Assembly: GCA_000634735.1 (NCBI GenBank)
Contig: JFLG01000019.1
Span: 1 to 64,000 of the forward strand
Origin: Prochlorococcus sp. scB241_528N17
GTDB lineage: Bacteria > Cyanobacteriota > Cyanobacteriia > PCC-6307 > Cyanobiaceae
Direction of reading: 5' to 3'
DNA length: 64,000 nt
The notes under the pieces were generated by a model. That model saw only the letters and a program-made list of their open reading frames with translations, did no database searches and was not told where the DNA came from. The translations under genes were made by a program, and so were the position numbers. This document shows positions 29,028 to 37,747 of this stretch, in pieces. How positions within the stretch are numbered: position 1 is the first letter of the stretch; every line of letters starts with the position of its first letter.

Positions 29028-30164
29028 ATGAATCTTTCAAAAAAATTTGAAGAACTAATTATTAAACAGCTAGAGAGTTTTGGTTGCTCAATGGGCGTGA
29101 CTAATTTAGTTATGTATATTGCTTCAGCTAAGGAAGGAACTAAAGCATCTTTTGAAATGATTGGTCAATGGCCACAAATTGATAGGCTACTTATATCAAT
29201 AGAGAATGATCCTTCACTAAAAGTTTCATCGCCTAATAGAAGATGGTACCCGCTTCAAGAAAACGATATTTTACTTGGTGTCCTTAGGGTAGAAACTGAT
29301 TTGAAAGGAGGGAATTGGCCAGTATCTCTTGATTCTAGATTAAAAGCGCTTTCAATATCTTTAGCTAAATGCGTCTCTATCGAATTAGAACGTCAAAATA
29401 AAAATGAAGAAATCAATTATTTAAAAAATCAGGTCAATGTCATAATCCATCAATTAAGGAATCCATTAGCTGCTATTAGAACATATGCAAAATTACTAAT
29501 AAAAAGACTTGGCTCAGATAATAGCTCTATTGAAATAGTCGAACGCATGATAATAGAGCAAAAACAAATTAATAAATATATGGATTCTTTTGCACAATTA
29601 AATTCACCTATTCAACTTCCTTTAGAAATTGGAGAGGAAAGGTTATTATTACCTCCAAATTTAGATAATAAAAAGGTTGTAAGTGTTGAGAGTTTATTAA
29701 GGCCAATATTAGAAAGGGGTAAAGCTAATGCATACTTAGAGAATAGAGATTGGACTGAACCTTCTCTTTGGCCAGATTGGACTTTATCGCCATTAAAGGC
29801 AAAATATGCTGTGATTGCTGAAATTGTGGCCAATTTATTAGAAAATGCTTTTAAATATGCCCAAAAAGATGCTGAAATTGGACTCGCTTTCACGAGTAAT
29901 GGACTTTGTATATTTGATGATGGTAAAAAAATAACCAAAAATGAAAACGAGAAAATTTTTGAAAAAGGATTTAGAGGATCTGCCGCTAAGAAAAAAGACG
30001 GAACGGGAGTGGGACTTTTTTTGGCGAGGAAATTAGCAAAACAAATTGGAGGAGATTTGAGATTGCTCCAAAATAATTCGATTGATAATACTGCGAAATC
30101 AAAAAATCTTAAGAAAAAAAATATTTTCTATTTAGAACTACCTATAAAAGAGTTGCATGCATAA
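29028..30164 (+). CDS. soluble sensor histidine kinase
   Basis: A 378-residue kinase with no membrane segment. The N-terminal 125 residues look like a GAF-type sensor region (LLGVLRVETDL), then an H-box IIHQLRNPLAAIRTYAKLL with the phosphorylated histidine at H141, an N-box with N273 in LLENAFKYA, a DDG segment, and a G2-box GTGVGLFLARKLA. The HQLRNPL form and soluble GAF layout are reminiscent of the cyanobacterial Hik2/chloroplast sensor kinase group, but I cannot confirm this. No response regulator is adjacent. Overlaps cobS by 23 nt at the 3' end. Confidence 0.9.
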   Translation: MNLSKKFEELIIKQLESFGCSMGVTNLVMYIASAKEGTKASFEMIGQWPQIDRLLISIENDPSLKVSSPNRRWYPLQENDILLGVLRVETDLKGGNWPVSLDSRLKALSISLAKCVSIELERQNKNEEINYLKNQVNVIIHQLRNPLAAIRTYAKLLIKRLGSDNSSIEIVERMIIEQKQINKYMDSFAQLNSPIQLPLEIGEERLLLPPNLDNKKVVSVESLLRPILERGKANAYLENRDWTEPSLWPDWTLSPLKAKYAVIAEIVANLLENAFKYAQKDAEIGLAFTSNGLCIFDDGKKITKNENEKIFEKGFRGSAAKKKDGTGVGLFLARKLAKQIGGDLRLLQNNSIDNTAKSKNLKKKNIFYLELPIKELHA

Positions 30165-30882
30165 ACAACATTGCAGTTTCAACTAGTACAACACTTGCAC
30201 CGCAGGCATCTCCGTTAAAGCCTCCAATTTTATTACCTAGTACGTGTGGGATAAAATAGCTTAGAAAAATACCAATCAAAATGAGAATTAAAAATTTAAT
30301 TAATAATTCTTTGGATGTAATTGAAACAAATTGGTATGAAATGAAAATTAAAAGAAAAATAATGGAGATCAAAGATTCTTTTTTAAATCCATTCCAAAAC
30401 TTTTTGTGACTAATAGATTTTTTCTTATAACTCATATATTTAAACTTTTCAATAAAAAATAAATTTGAAAATCTTCCCCAAAATAAGCATATAGGTAAAA
30501 CAAAAATTATTAGGGTTTGAATTTTTAGTATGCAAGCAATTTGAATTAAAGTTATAAAAACTAAGGCTTGAACGCCAAAGGCCCCAACTTTACTGTCTTT
30601 CATGGCTTTTAAACGTTTCTTTTTACCCGCAAAAATACCATCGAAAGTATCCATTAAACCATCAACGTGTAGACCACCAGTAATTAAATATCCTGAAGCC
30701 AAGCAAATTAATGCAGATGCATAAATGGACCAAGAGTTTGTTATTAAAAAAAGAAAAATATAACTCTGTATTGTTCCAATTAAAAATCCTAAAGGCGGAG
30801 CAAATTGTGCGATATTTTTAAATTCGGGATTAATTAAGGGTAACTTTGGAAATGTCGTATAGAAAATCCAAGATCCTGCCAA
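30142..30882 (-). CDS. cobS: adenosylcobinamide-GDP ribazoletransferase (cobalamin synthase)
   Basis: Joins alpha-ribazole to adenosylcobinamide-GDP in the last part of cobalamin (pseudocobalamin) synthesis. A polytopic membrane protein with GGLHVDGLMDTFDGIFAGKKKRLKAMKDSKVGAFG, the family's metal-binding region, and the late GDACGASVVL. Starts with a TTG inside the conserved LAGSWIFYTTFP; the frame stays open upstream but has no ATG or GTG, so the true N-terminus is uncertain. Confidence 0.93.
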   Translation of the reverse strand: MAGSWIFYTTFPKLPLINPEFKNIAQFAPPLGFLIGTIQSYIFLFLITNSWSIYASALICLASGYLITGGLHVDGLMDTFDGIFAGKKKRLKAMKDSKVGAFGVQALVFITLIQIACILKIQTLIIFVLPICLFWGRFSNLFFIEKFKYMSYKKKSISHKKFWNGFKKESLISIIFLLIFISYQFVSITSKELLIKFLILILIGIFLSYFIPHVLGNKIGGFNGDACGASVVLVETAMLFMHATLL

Positions 30883-30980
30883 ATTTTTTATTAAATATTT
30901 TTTGATGAGATAAAAATCGATTCAATATTAGATAATAGGGTAGATTAATGAAAAAGGATCAAAAATTTTTATAAATTATC

Positions 30981-32099
30981 GTGTTTGAATTTGAAATTAC
31001 ATCGAATTGCAGTAATACAGCGGCAAGAACTGGTATATTTCATACACCAAATGGTCAGGTAAACACTCCAAAATTTATGCCTGTGGGTACTTTGGCAACG
31101 GTTAAAGGAATTTCATCTAAGCAGTTAACCTCTACAGGATCAGAAATGATTCTCTCAAATACCTTTCATCTTCATTTACAACCTGGAGAAAAACTAGTTA
31201 AAGAATCTGGTGGAATACATAAGTTCATGAATTGGTCTAATCCTATTCTTACTGATTCAGGAGGATATCAAGTTTTTAGTTTGGCCAAATTAAATAATAT
31301 TTCTGATAAAGGTGTGGAATTTAAAAATCCAAGAGATGGTAGTCATGTTTTTTTATCACCTGAAAAAGTAATACAGATTCAAATGGATCTTGGATCGGAT
31401 GTTGCTATGGCTTTTGATCATTGTCCTCCGCATACAGCTAACGAAAATGATATTGAGGACTCTTTACAAAGAACTCATTTATGGTTGCAAAAATGTGTTG
31501 AGACTCATCAGAAATCCAATCAAGCATTATTCGGTATAGTGCAAGGTGGAAAGTATCCGAGATTGAGAGAATACAGCGCAAAATATACAAATTCTTTTGA
31601 TCTGCCCGGAATAGCAGTGGGAGGTGTAAGTGTTGGCGAGGCAGTCGAAGAAATACATAGTGTAATTAATTACGTCCCGAAATTCTTACCAACAAATAAA
31701 CCAAGATATTTAATGGGAATTGGCTCTTTAAAAGAAATTTCTCTAGCTGTTGCTAATGGATTCGACATATTTGACTGTGTTTTGCCTACTAGACTGGGAA
31801 GACATGGGACTGCATTTTTTAATGATGAAAGATTGAATTTGCGAAATGCTCGATTTAAAAATGACTTTTCTCCGATTGATAAAACTTGTAAATGCGAAAC
31901 CTGTAAATCCTATTCTCGAGCATATTTGCATCATCTAATTAGAAATGACGAAATATTAGGCCTAACTCTCATAAGTTTGCATAATATTGCTCACTTAATA
32001 AGATTTACCAATGCAATTTCTACCGCAATTAGAGATAATTGTTTTACAAATGATTTCGCTCCTTGGAAAACATCCTCTATTGCTCACCATACGTGGTAA
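30981..32099 (+). CDS. tgt: tRNA-guanine transglycosylase
   Basis: Exchanges G34 of GUN-anticodon tRNAs for a queuosine precursor. The catalytic aspartate lies in [10 protein letters not shown] (D92), the nucleophile aspartate in [23 protein letters not shown] is present, and the zinc ligands are in [17 protein letters not shown]. 372 residues, GTG start. psbK follows 33 bp downstream. Confidence 0.97.
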   Translation: MFEFEITSNCSNTAARTGIFHTPNGQVNTPKFMPVGTLATVKGISSKQLTSTGSEMILSNTFHLHLQPGEKLVKESGGIHKFMNWSNPILTDSGGYQVFSLAKLNNISDKGVEFKNPRDGSHVFLSPEKVIQIQMDLGSDVAMAFDHCPPHTANENDIEDSLQRTHLWLQKCVETHQKSNQALFGIVQGGKYPRLREYSAKYTNSFDLPGIAVGGVSVGEAVEEIHSVINYVPKFLPTNKPRYLMGIGSLKEISLAVANGFDIFDCVLPTRLGRHGTAFFNDERLNLRNARFKNDFSPIDKTCKCETCKSYSRAYLHHLIRNDEILGLTLISLHNIAHLIRFTNAISTAIRDNCFTNDFAPWKTSSIAHHTW

Positions 32100-32132
32100 C
32101 GTCTTATCATAATTAATTAAATTATCAAAAAG

Positions 32133-32273
32133 GTGCTCATTCTATTTAATACATTCGCTGAATTGCCCGAGGCTTATAAGGCCTTTGCTCCAACTGTTGA
32201 TGTTCTTCCACTGATTCCTTTATTTTTCTTTTTATTAGTGTTTGTTTGGCAAGCTGCAGTTGGATTTAAATAA
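32133..32273 (+). CDS. psbK: photosystem II protein PsbK
   Basis: A 46-codon gene with a GTG start. The sequence has the [39 protein letters not shown] pattern of mature PsbK: an amphipathic N-terminus (cleavable leader minimal) and one membrane helix. It binds the CP43 side of PSII. Convergent with the oxidoreductase gene, 25 bp apart. Confidence 0.95.
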
Positions 32274-32298
32274 AATTTTATAGTTTAGATTGTCTTTA

Positions 32299-33318
32299 TC
32301 AGAAGGGATTTTCAAGTAAAATCGCATCTCCAGAATTTTCTACAGCACTTTCTATAAAATCAGCAATTTTTAATGCTCTTGAGGCTTGCTCACCATCTAC
32401 CTCGGGTATTTCTTTGCCTTGAACGCACTTAAGAAAATGCTCCAGTTCTGCATAGAGAGGTTCAATGGAGGTTGTGCTAACTTCTTCGACATATCCATCA
32501 TTTCTATAAACTAATTCTCCATGCTCTGCTGTGTATGATTCATTAGATTTTCGATGGATTTGTAAAGAGTGATTTAAAAAATCAGTTTCTACTAGGCCAT
32601 TTTGGCAGTGAGCACTTAAACTTCTAATTTTTTTGTGACTCATTTTGCTTGCAGTTAGGCTCGCAATAACATTATTTTTAAAAACTAAAGTAGCATTAAC
32701 ATAATCTATTAATCCTTCGCTATTTCTTCCTCCAACTGCTGCTAATTTTTGTATTTTTGAGTTTACAAGCTCCAAAATAAGATCAATGTCATGAATCATT
32801 AAATCCATTACAACAGATACATCATTTGCTCTGTCTGCATGAGGACTGTGCCTCCTTGCTTCTAAAACAACAATTTCTTCATTATTTACTATTTTATTTA
32901 ATTCTCTAAAAGCGGGATTAAATCTTTCAATATGCCCTACTTGTAATAGACAATTACTGGCATTAGCAGCCTCTATTAGAGATTTTGCTTCCAACTCGTT
33001 AGCTGCAATTGGTTTTTCAATGAGAACGTTAGCACCTCCATTAAGACAATCTAGTCCTACTTTTTGATGAAGTAGTGTAGGGACAGCAATGCAGATAGCA
33101 TCAACTTTTGGAATTAGGTCCTTATAATCCTTGAACCATTCACATTGAAATTGTTCAATAGCTAATTTACCTCTCTCCTCATTTGGATCTGCGACTCCAA
33201 TGAGATTTGCATCTTTGAGTAAACTTAGTACTCGAGCATGATGCCAGCCCATATTTCCTATGCCTATGACTCCAACCTTTACTGGTGATGAGGTTGGTTG
33301 CATAATTTCAAATTCCAT
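32299..33318 (-). CDS. Gfo/Idh/MocA family oxidoreductase
   Basis: A 339-residue NAD(P)-dependent dehydrogenase. The Rossmann loop is GVIGIGNMGWHHARVL near the N-terminus, the catalytic EKPIA motif is at about 97-101, and the DLMIHDIDLILEL segment matches the family. The substrate is probably a sugar or sugar-like compound but cannot be told from sequence. A start at MQPTSSP (33303) is an alternative to 33318. Confidence 0.9.
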   Translation of the reverse strand: MEFEIMQPTSSPVKVGVIGIGNMGWHHARVLSLLKDANLIGVADPNEERGKLAIEQFQCEWFKDYKDLIPKVDAICIAVPTLLHQKVGLDCLNGGANVLIEKPIAANELEAKSLIEAANASNCLLQVGHIERFNPAFRELNKIVNNEEIVVLEARRHSPHADRANDVSVVMDLMIHDIDLILELVNSKIQKLAAVGGRNSEGLIDYVNATLVFKNNVIASLTASKMSHKKIRSLSAHCQNGLVETDFLNHSLQIHRKSNESYTAEHGELVYRNDGYVEEVSTTSIEPLYAELEHFLKCVQGKEIPEVDGEQASRALKIADFIESAVENSGDAILLENPF

Positions 33319-33354
33319 ATATTAATTATCATTATCCTCTATGGGGAGTCACAT

Positions 33355-34623
33355 TTAGCTTTTTGGAAGAATTATTTTAACACGATCAATTTTTGGCCCT
33401 GACATAGAAATAACTTCAAATTTAATATTATTAAAATCTAAAAAGTCGCCAATTTTTGGAACCATTTGAAATTTATCTAACATAAATCCAGCAAGAGTAT
33501 GATAATCAGTACCTTCTGGAATAGAACATCCTATTTTTTTATTGATTTCAACAATTTCTGATTTTCCAGCTATTGACCATTTTTTAGAGAAATTATCTAA
33601 CATTCTCATATCTGAATAATTTCTATTATTGAGCATTTCCTCTCCAACTATTTCGCCATTTAGATCAGCTGCAGTTATAAGTCCTTCTGTTCCACCATGT
33701 TCATCAACTACTAGTAAGAACGGATTGTAGTCTCTTACTATTGGAAATATTTCTGCTAGTGAACATGTTTCTATTATTTTTGTTACGGGTAAAAGGAATG
33801 GCTCTAATAATGTATCGGCTTCCATTTCACCTTTTGATATTGGCTTAGCTAGATAACGTAAATCTAATACACCTAATACATCATCTAAAGACTCACCAAT
33901 CACAAAGAAGCGAGCATGTCGCGTTTTATCTACTTGTTTCATTAGTTCTGAAAAGGTTATATTTTTTGGCAAAGTTACCATTTCAGATCTTGGAATCATA
34001 ACTTCTTTAACCTTTGTATCTTTTAAAGCAAAAACTCCTTCAAGAATATTCTTCTCATCTGGTTTTAAGCCTGTTACGTTATCTGTTTCTATAAGAGTTT
34101 CTAATTCTCCAGCAGATAAACCCGAGTTTAAAGAATCCCATTTGTTATTTAAATTGAACAAGCCTAAACAAGCGCTAGCAAAGAATTCTATTGTTTTCAC
34201 TATTGGATTCATAGCTTTTCTCACGGCGTCGAATATTGTGGTTAACCTTAATGCAGCAGATTCTGGATTGTTAATTACTAAAGCTTTTGGAATTAGTCCA
34301 GAAACAAGAGTAACAACTAAAACAACAAATAAAAATAATAGAAGATCATAAAATCTATTTGATAGAATATTGCTTTTCCAATAATCATTAGCCAGGTTGT
34401 TGCTGAGCCATCCAATTGCAATTAATGAAATCGTTACTCCAAATTGAGAAGCAATTAGTGAAGATCTAAAGCGTTTTTGAATTTTTAAAATTGAAAATGC
34501 CCCTTTCTTTTTTTCTTCTATTAACCTTAAAACTTTACTTGGCCTTATTAATAAAAATGAGAGTTCACTCGCTGCGAAAAAAGCTGGTAAAAATAAAAGA
34601 AATAAAAGTAGAGTTATTTTCAT
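33355..34623 (-). CDS. CNNM/CorC-type membrane protein with CBS pair
   Basis: A 422-residue protein of the hemolysin-like family: N-terminal DUF21 membrane domain (about residues 1-160), a CBS pair (about 205-330) containing VMIPRSEMVTLP and DEHGGTEGLITAADLNGEIVGE, and a C-terminal CorC/HlyC domain. Family members take part in Mg2+/Co2+ handling. The tRNA(CAT) gene is immediately upstream on the same strand. Confidence 0.93.
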   Translation of the reverse strand: MKITLLLFLLFLPAFFAASELSFLLIRPSKVLRLIEEKKKGAFSILKIQKRFRSSLIASQFGVTISLIAIGWLSNNLANDYWKSNILSNRFYDLLLFLFVVLVVTLVSGLIPKALVINNPESAALRLTTIFDAVRKAMNPIVKTIEFFASACLGLFNLNNKWDSLNSGLSAGELETLIETDNVTGLKPDEKNILEGVFALKDTKVKEVMIPRSEMVTLPKNITFSELMKQVDKTRHARFFVIGESLDDVLGVLDLRYLAKPISKGEMEADTLLEPFLLPVTKIIETCSLAEIFPIVRDYNPFLLVVDEHGGTEGLITAADLNGEIVGEEMLNNRNYSDMRMLDNFSKKWSIAGKSEIVEINKKIGCSIPEGTDYHTLAGFMLDKFQMVPKIGDFLDFNNIKFEVISMSGPKIDRVKIILPKS

Positions 34624-34641
34624 TCAATGACAAATGAATAA

Positions 34642-34714
34642 TGGGGGTGGCGAGGATCGAACTCGCCTTAGCCAAATTATGAGTTTGGTGCATTCACCAG
34701 ATTGCTACACCCCC
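34642..34714 (-). tRNA. tRNA with CAT anticodon (elongator Met, or Ile2)
   Basis: On the minus strand, GGGGGTG pairs with CACCCCC as a 7-bp acceptor stem; the anticodon loop is CTCATAA and the T-arm has GTTCGATCC. The first base pair is G-C, which argues against the initiator. Elongator tRNA-Met and the tRNA-Ile read by lysidine modification both have this loop, so the identity is not settled by the anticodon. No CCA is encoded. Confidence 0.92.
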
Positions 34715-34724
34715 AAGGGAATTT

Positions 34725-34742
34725 ATGTAATTTTAATTACAT
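34725..34742. promoter_or_regulatory. perfect 8-bp inverted repeat between tRNA(CAT) and pyrE
   Basis: ATGTAATT and AATTACAT, exact complements, separated by TT. Lies 10 bp upstream of the tRNA (minus) and 114 bp before pyrE (plus). Either a shared operator or an AT-rich promoter element. Confidence 0.35.
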
Positions 34743-34855
34743 TGAATTTCAATATACAATATAAAAATAATATTTCAAAAAACATCTCATTAGTAAGTTT
34801 TTGTGAGATTTCTTTTTTTTCTTCTAATCTTTAAATATAAATTAAACTTTTACTA

Positions 34856-35416
34856 ATGGGCAAATTTTCGGAAAAGTATGATTTAAATAAAGCAAAATTG
34901 TTAAAACAGTTAATTGAAAAATCTTACAAGAAAGGAAACTTCACTTTATCTTCAGGAAAAAAAAGCAGTCATTACTTGAACTGTAAACCAGTGTCATTAA
35001 ATGGCGAAGGCTTAAACTTAATAAGTGAATTATTTTTAGATTTAAAGGACTCAAGGTCAAAAGCTGTAGCAGGATTGACATTAGGTGCAGACCCTATAGT
35101 AAGTGGATTAATTGTTAAAGCAGCTTTGAATGGACTAGACCTTGATGGTTTAATAATTAGGAAAGAAACCAAAAAATACGGTACCAAAGCTGGAATAGAG
35201 GGCCCTATATTAAAAGAGGGAACTTTGGTAACTGTCTTAGAGGATGTGGTTACAACTGCTGGTTCAGTAATAAAAGCTATAAAAAAATTACGAGAAAATA
35301 ATTATCTTGTTGAGGAAGTTTTGTCTATAGTTGATAGGCAAGAAGGGGGATTAGAAGCCCTTGAAGATGAAGATGTTAAATTAAAGAGTCTTTTTACAAT
35401 AAAAGACTTTTTATGA
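34856..35416 (+). CDS. pyrE: orotate phosphoribosyltransferase
   Basis: Makes orotidine monophosphate from orotate and PRPP. The PRPP-binding loop is [14 protein letters not shown] (about residues 124-137), preceded by the orotate-binding [14 protein letters not shown] at about 32-45. 186 residues, standard for the short PyrE class. Followed 10 bp later by the ygfZ-like gene on the same strand. Confidence 0.96.
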   Translation: MGKFSEKYDLNKAKLLKQLIEKSYKKGNFTLSSGKKSSHYLNCKPVSLNGEGLNLISELFLDLKDSRSKAVAGLTLGADPIVSGLIVKAALNGLDLDGLIIRKETKKYGTKAGIEGPILKEGTLVTVLEDVVTTAGSVIKAIKKLRENNYLVEEVLSIVDRQEGGLEALEDEDVKLKSLFTIKDFL

Positions 35417-35426
35417 TTATTCCAAA

Positions 35427-36263
35427 ATGCAAGATATAAAAAAAAAGTTTTGGCTTGAAAAATTTGATTGTTTTTCAATTACTGGAAAAGATGCCAGAAA
35501 ATTTTTGAATGGAATAACAACTGGCAATATTCTTAATTCAGAAAATAAAGTTATCAAAACTTGTTGGTTAACTCCAAATGGAGTGCTAAGGTCATTAATT
35601 GAAATTATTTTTTTAGAAAGAAGCTTAGATGTAATTATCTTGTCGGGTAACACAAATGAAATAATTGATTACTTTAATCAAATTATTTTTCCAGCGGACG
35701 ATGTACTTCTGAGTGAACCTTTCTTGATAAATAGAATTCAGGAAATTAATGAATCTAGTTCATGGAGAACTTACCAGCCTATTTTCTTCAAAACAGAAGA
35801 TAAAGAATTTGAAATATATAAAAATAAACTAAATTTACTAAATCCTCATGATTTAAAACTTTGGAAGATTAATCAGGCAATACCATCATTAGAAATGGAA
35901 ATAAACGGAAAAAATAATCCTCTTGAGCTTGGATTACAAGATCTTATAGATTTTAATAAAGGTTGTTATTTAGGGCAAGAAACAATGTCAAAAATAAAAA
36001 ATGTTTCTTCTTTAAAACAGGAAATAAGAATTTGGAAATCAATTGAATCTAATTTCAATTTAGGCTTAGAAGATAAAAATTTATATACAAATTCTGCCAA
36101 GGATGTTTCTGTAGGCAAAATCACTAGTTTTTTTAAATCAGATTGTCAAATAAAAGGTTTAGCTATGATAAAAAGAAAATATTTAGAGGAACAAAGTTAT
36201 TTTTTTTCAGAAATTTTTGGAAAAATTATTATAAATAAATCTGTAGGATCAATTTTTCTTTAA
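35427..36263 (+). CDS. YgfZ/GcvT-like folate-binding protein
   Basis: A 278-residue protein with the YgfZ signature KGCYLGQE at residues 178-185 and a GcvT-like fold, as in tetrahydrofolate-dependent proteins that support iron-sulfur cluster assembly or repair. Overlaps the convergent RecB-like gene by 15 nt. Name left open because several related families share the motif. Confidence 0.9.
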   Translation: MQDIKKKFWLEKFDCFSITGKDARKFLNGITTGNILNSENKVIKTCWLTPNGVLRSLIEIIFLERSLDVIILSGNTNEIIDYFNQIIFPADDVLLSEPFLINRIQEINESSSWRTYQPIFFKTEDKEFEIYKNKLNLLNPHDLKLWKINQAIPSLEMEINGKNNPLELGLQDLIDFNKGCYLGQETMSKIKNVSSLKQEIRIWKSIESNFNLGLEDKNLYTNSAKDVSVGKITSFFKSDCQIKGLAMIKRKYLEEQSYFFSEIFGKIIINKSVGSIFL

Positions 36264-37667
36264 TCGATTATTGATTAAATATTCTGCAATTTGTAGAGTA
36301 GCAAAACAATCATCTTTGTTATATTGGATAATTTTCTTTAAAAATATTTGGTTTTCTGTAATTTGATATTGAATCCACCAATAAAGTGCTTTAGAGCCAC
36401 TTACATTTTTCTGCGCCCATTCAAATCCAAGCCAATTAGAAACATTTTTTAAGCCATAGTTTTTTAGTGGTAATATCCAAGACTTTCTTATTAAGGTATG
36501 TAAGTCAATAAATCTGGAGGAAAGTGAATCAATTTCTTCAAAACTAAAATTTAGTTCTTTAGCAATATTAATTATTGATATTTTTTCAGTTTCTCCGTAA
36601 TGCAAAACTGGCCATTCCTTGTGTGAAAAAAGTATTTCAATAATTTGCCTGTAAGATTCTCCTTTATTGTTTTTAAGATCTAAGATTGGTTGATAAATAA
36701 GATCTTCTTTTTTTAAATACAAATTATTTACTTTTAAAAATCCATATAAAAAATCATGTTTTTCATCTGGGTTTGACTCAATATCAAATATATAAAATCC
36801 CGAACATATTTTTTCTAATAGATCTTCCGTATTATTTTTATTAGAAATGAAATATGGTTCTCCAGAGATATATGCTTGTGCTTGCTTAACAAATATGGAT
36901 GCTTTTTCATACTTCTGATCTTTGAATTTAGATAATTTCTCTCCAAGTTGCTTTTCGCTGTAAGAAGCTAATTTTTGGGTATTAGTTATTCCATTTGCTT
37001 TGAGCAACAAGGCCGTTTTGGATCCTATTCCATCTATATCTGTTAGATATCCATTTTCTTTTGCTTCTTTGTCACAAAATTTTTGCCAGGAACAAATAGT
37101 ACATTTTTTTCTATCTTGAGTTATTTCTGGTATAGATCCCTCCAAGCATTCATTCAAATTTAATAAAACATTTAAAACTTTTTCTCTTAATTTTTTATTT
37201 AAATAAATTTCTTCAACTTTAACTTTTTTATAAAAAGTTGAAATTACTAATCCTTTCTCAATTTTAGATGCTTGAAAAGATTCCAAAAGCATAGAACAAA
37301 AAGCTAAGTCGAATAAATGTTCTTTAGTTGTTTTGCGGCCTAACTTATAAACAGCAGGTAAATATTTATATTGTCCCCATTTACTTTTACCTTTAGTCTT
37401 TAAAAGTAATTGTGGAAGTATCTCTGCTTTTATATTTTGGAAAAGATTTCCCTTGATTTTTAATCCAATTACCCCTTGATAACCATTTTCACAGGCTTTT
37501 AATCCTGTATATATTTCACCATTACAAAATTCAGAGAAGATTTGAAACTGATTAATTTTATCTATAGCTTTATGGGGAGACCAAACTTCATAAGATTTTT
37601 TACCCTTAAAATCGAGCCATGCTTTTCTTTTGCATCTTGTAAAACTTTTTAAATGAAGAGAATTCAA
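36249..37667 (-). CDS. TM0106-type RecB-like putative nuclease with iron-sulfur cysteines
   Basis: A 472-residue protein. An N-terminal cysteine (C12, FTRCKRKAWL) plus CTICSWQKFC (C189, C192, C198) repeat the 1+3 cysteine layout of Cas4/AddB-type [4Fe-4S] nucleases. A helix-hairpin-helix region (IDGIGSKTALLLKANGI, about 209-225) follows, and the C-terminal half looks like a DEDD exonuclease: YIFDIESNPD, then HYGETEK and YNKDDCFATLQIAEYL. The family is TM0106-like; function is unknown and no CRISPR array is nearby. Confidence 0.8.
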   Translation of the reverse strand: MNSLHLKSFTRCKRKAWLDFKGKKSYEVWSPHKAIDKINQFQIFSEFCNGEIYTGLKACENGYQGVIGLKIKGNLFQNIKAEILPQLLLKTKGKSKWGQYKYLPAVYKLGRKTTKEHLFDLAFCSMLLESFQASKIEKGLVISTFYKKVKVEEIYLNKKLREKVLNVLLNLNECLEGSIPEITQDRKKCTICSWQKFCDKEAKENGYLTDIDGIGSKTALLLKANGITNTQKLASYSEKQLGEKLSKFKDQKYEKASIFVKQAQAYISGEPYFISNKNNTEDLLEKICSGFYIFDIESNPDEKHDFLYGFLKVNNLYLKKEDLIYQPILDLKNNKGESYRQIIEILFSHKEWPVLHYGETEKISIINIAKELNFSFEEIDSLSSRFIDLHTLIRKSWILPLKNYGLKNVSNWLGFEWAQKNVSGSKALYWWIQYQITENQIFLKKIIQYNKDDCFATLQIAEYLINNRLKKN

Positions 37668-37747
37668 ATTATTTTTTAAGGGCGGTTTTAAAATTTACTC
37701 ATATAAATTATTATAGATAATTAAAAGAAATCAAGGAAATTTGAAAT

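Noticed and set aside
36249..37667. Cas4 of a CRISPR system
   Set aside because: The Cas4-like cysteine layout is shared with the TM0106 family; there is no CRISPR array or other cas gene in the window.
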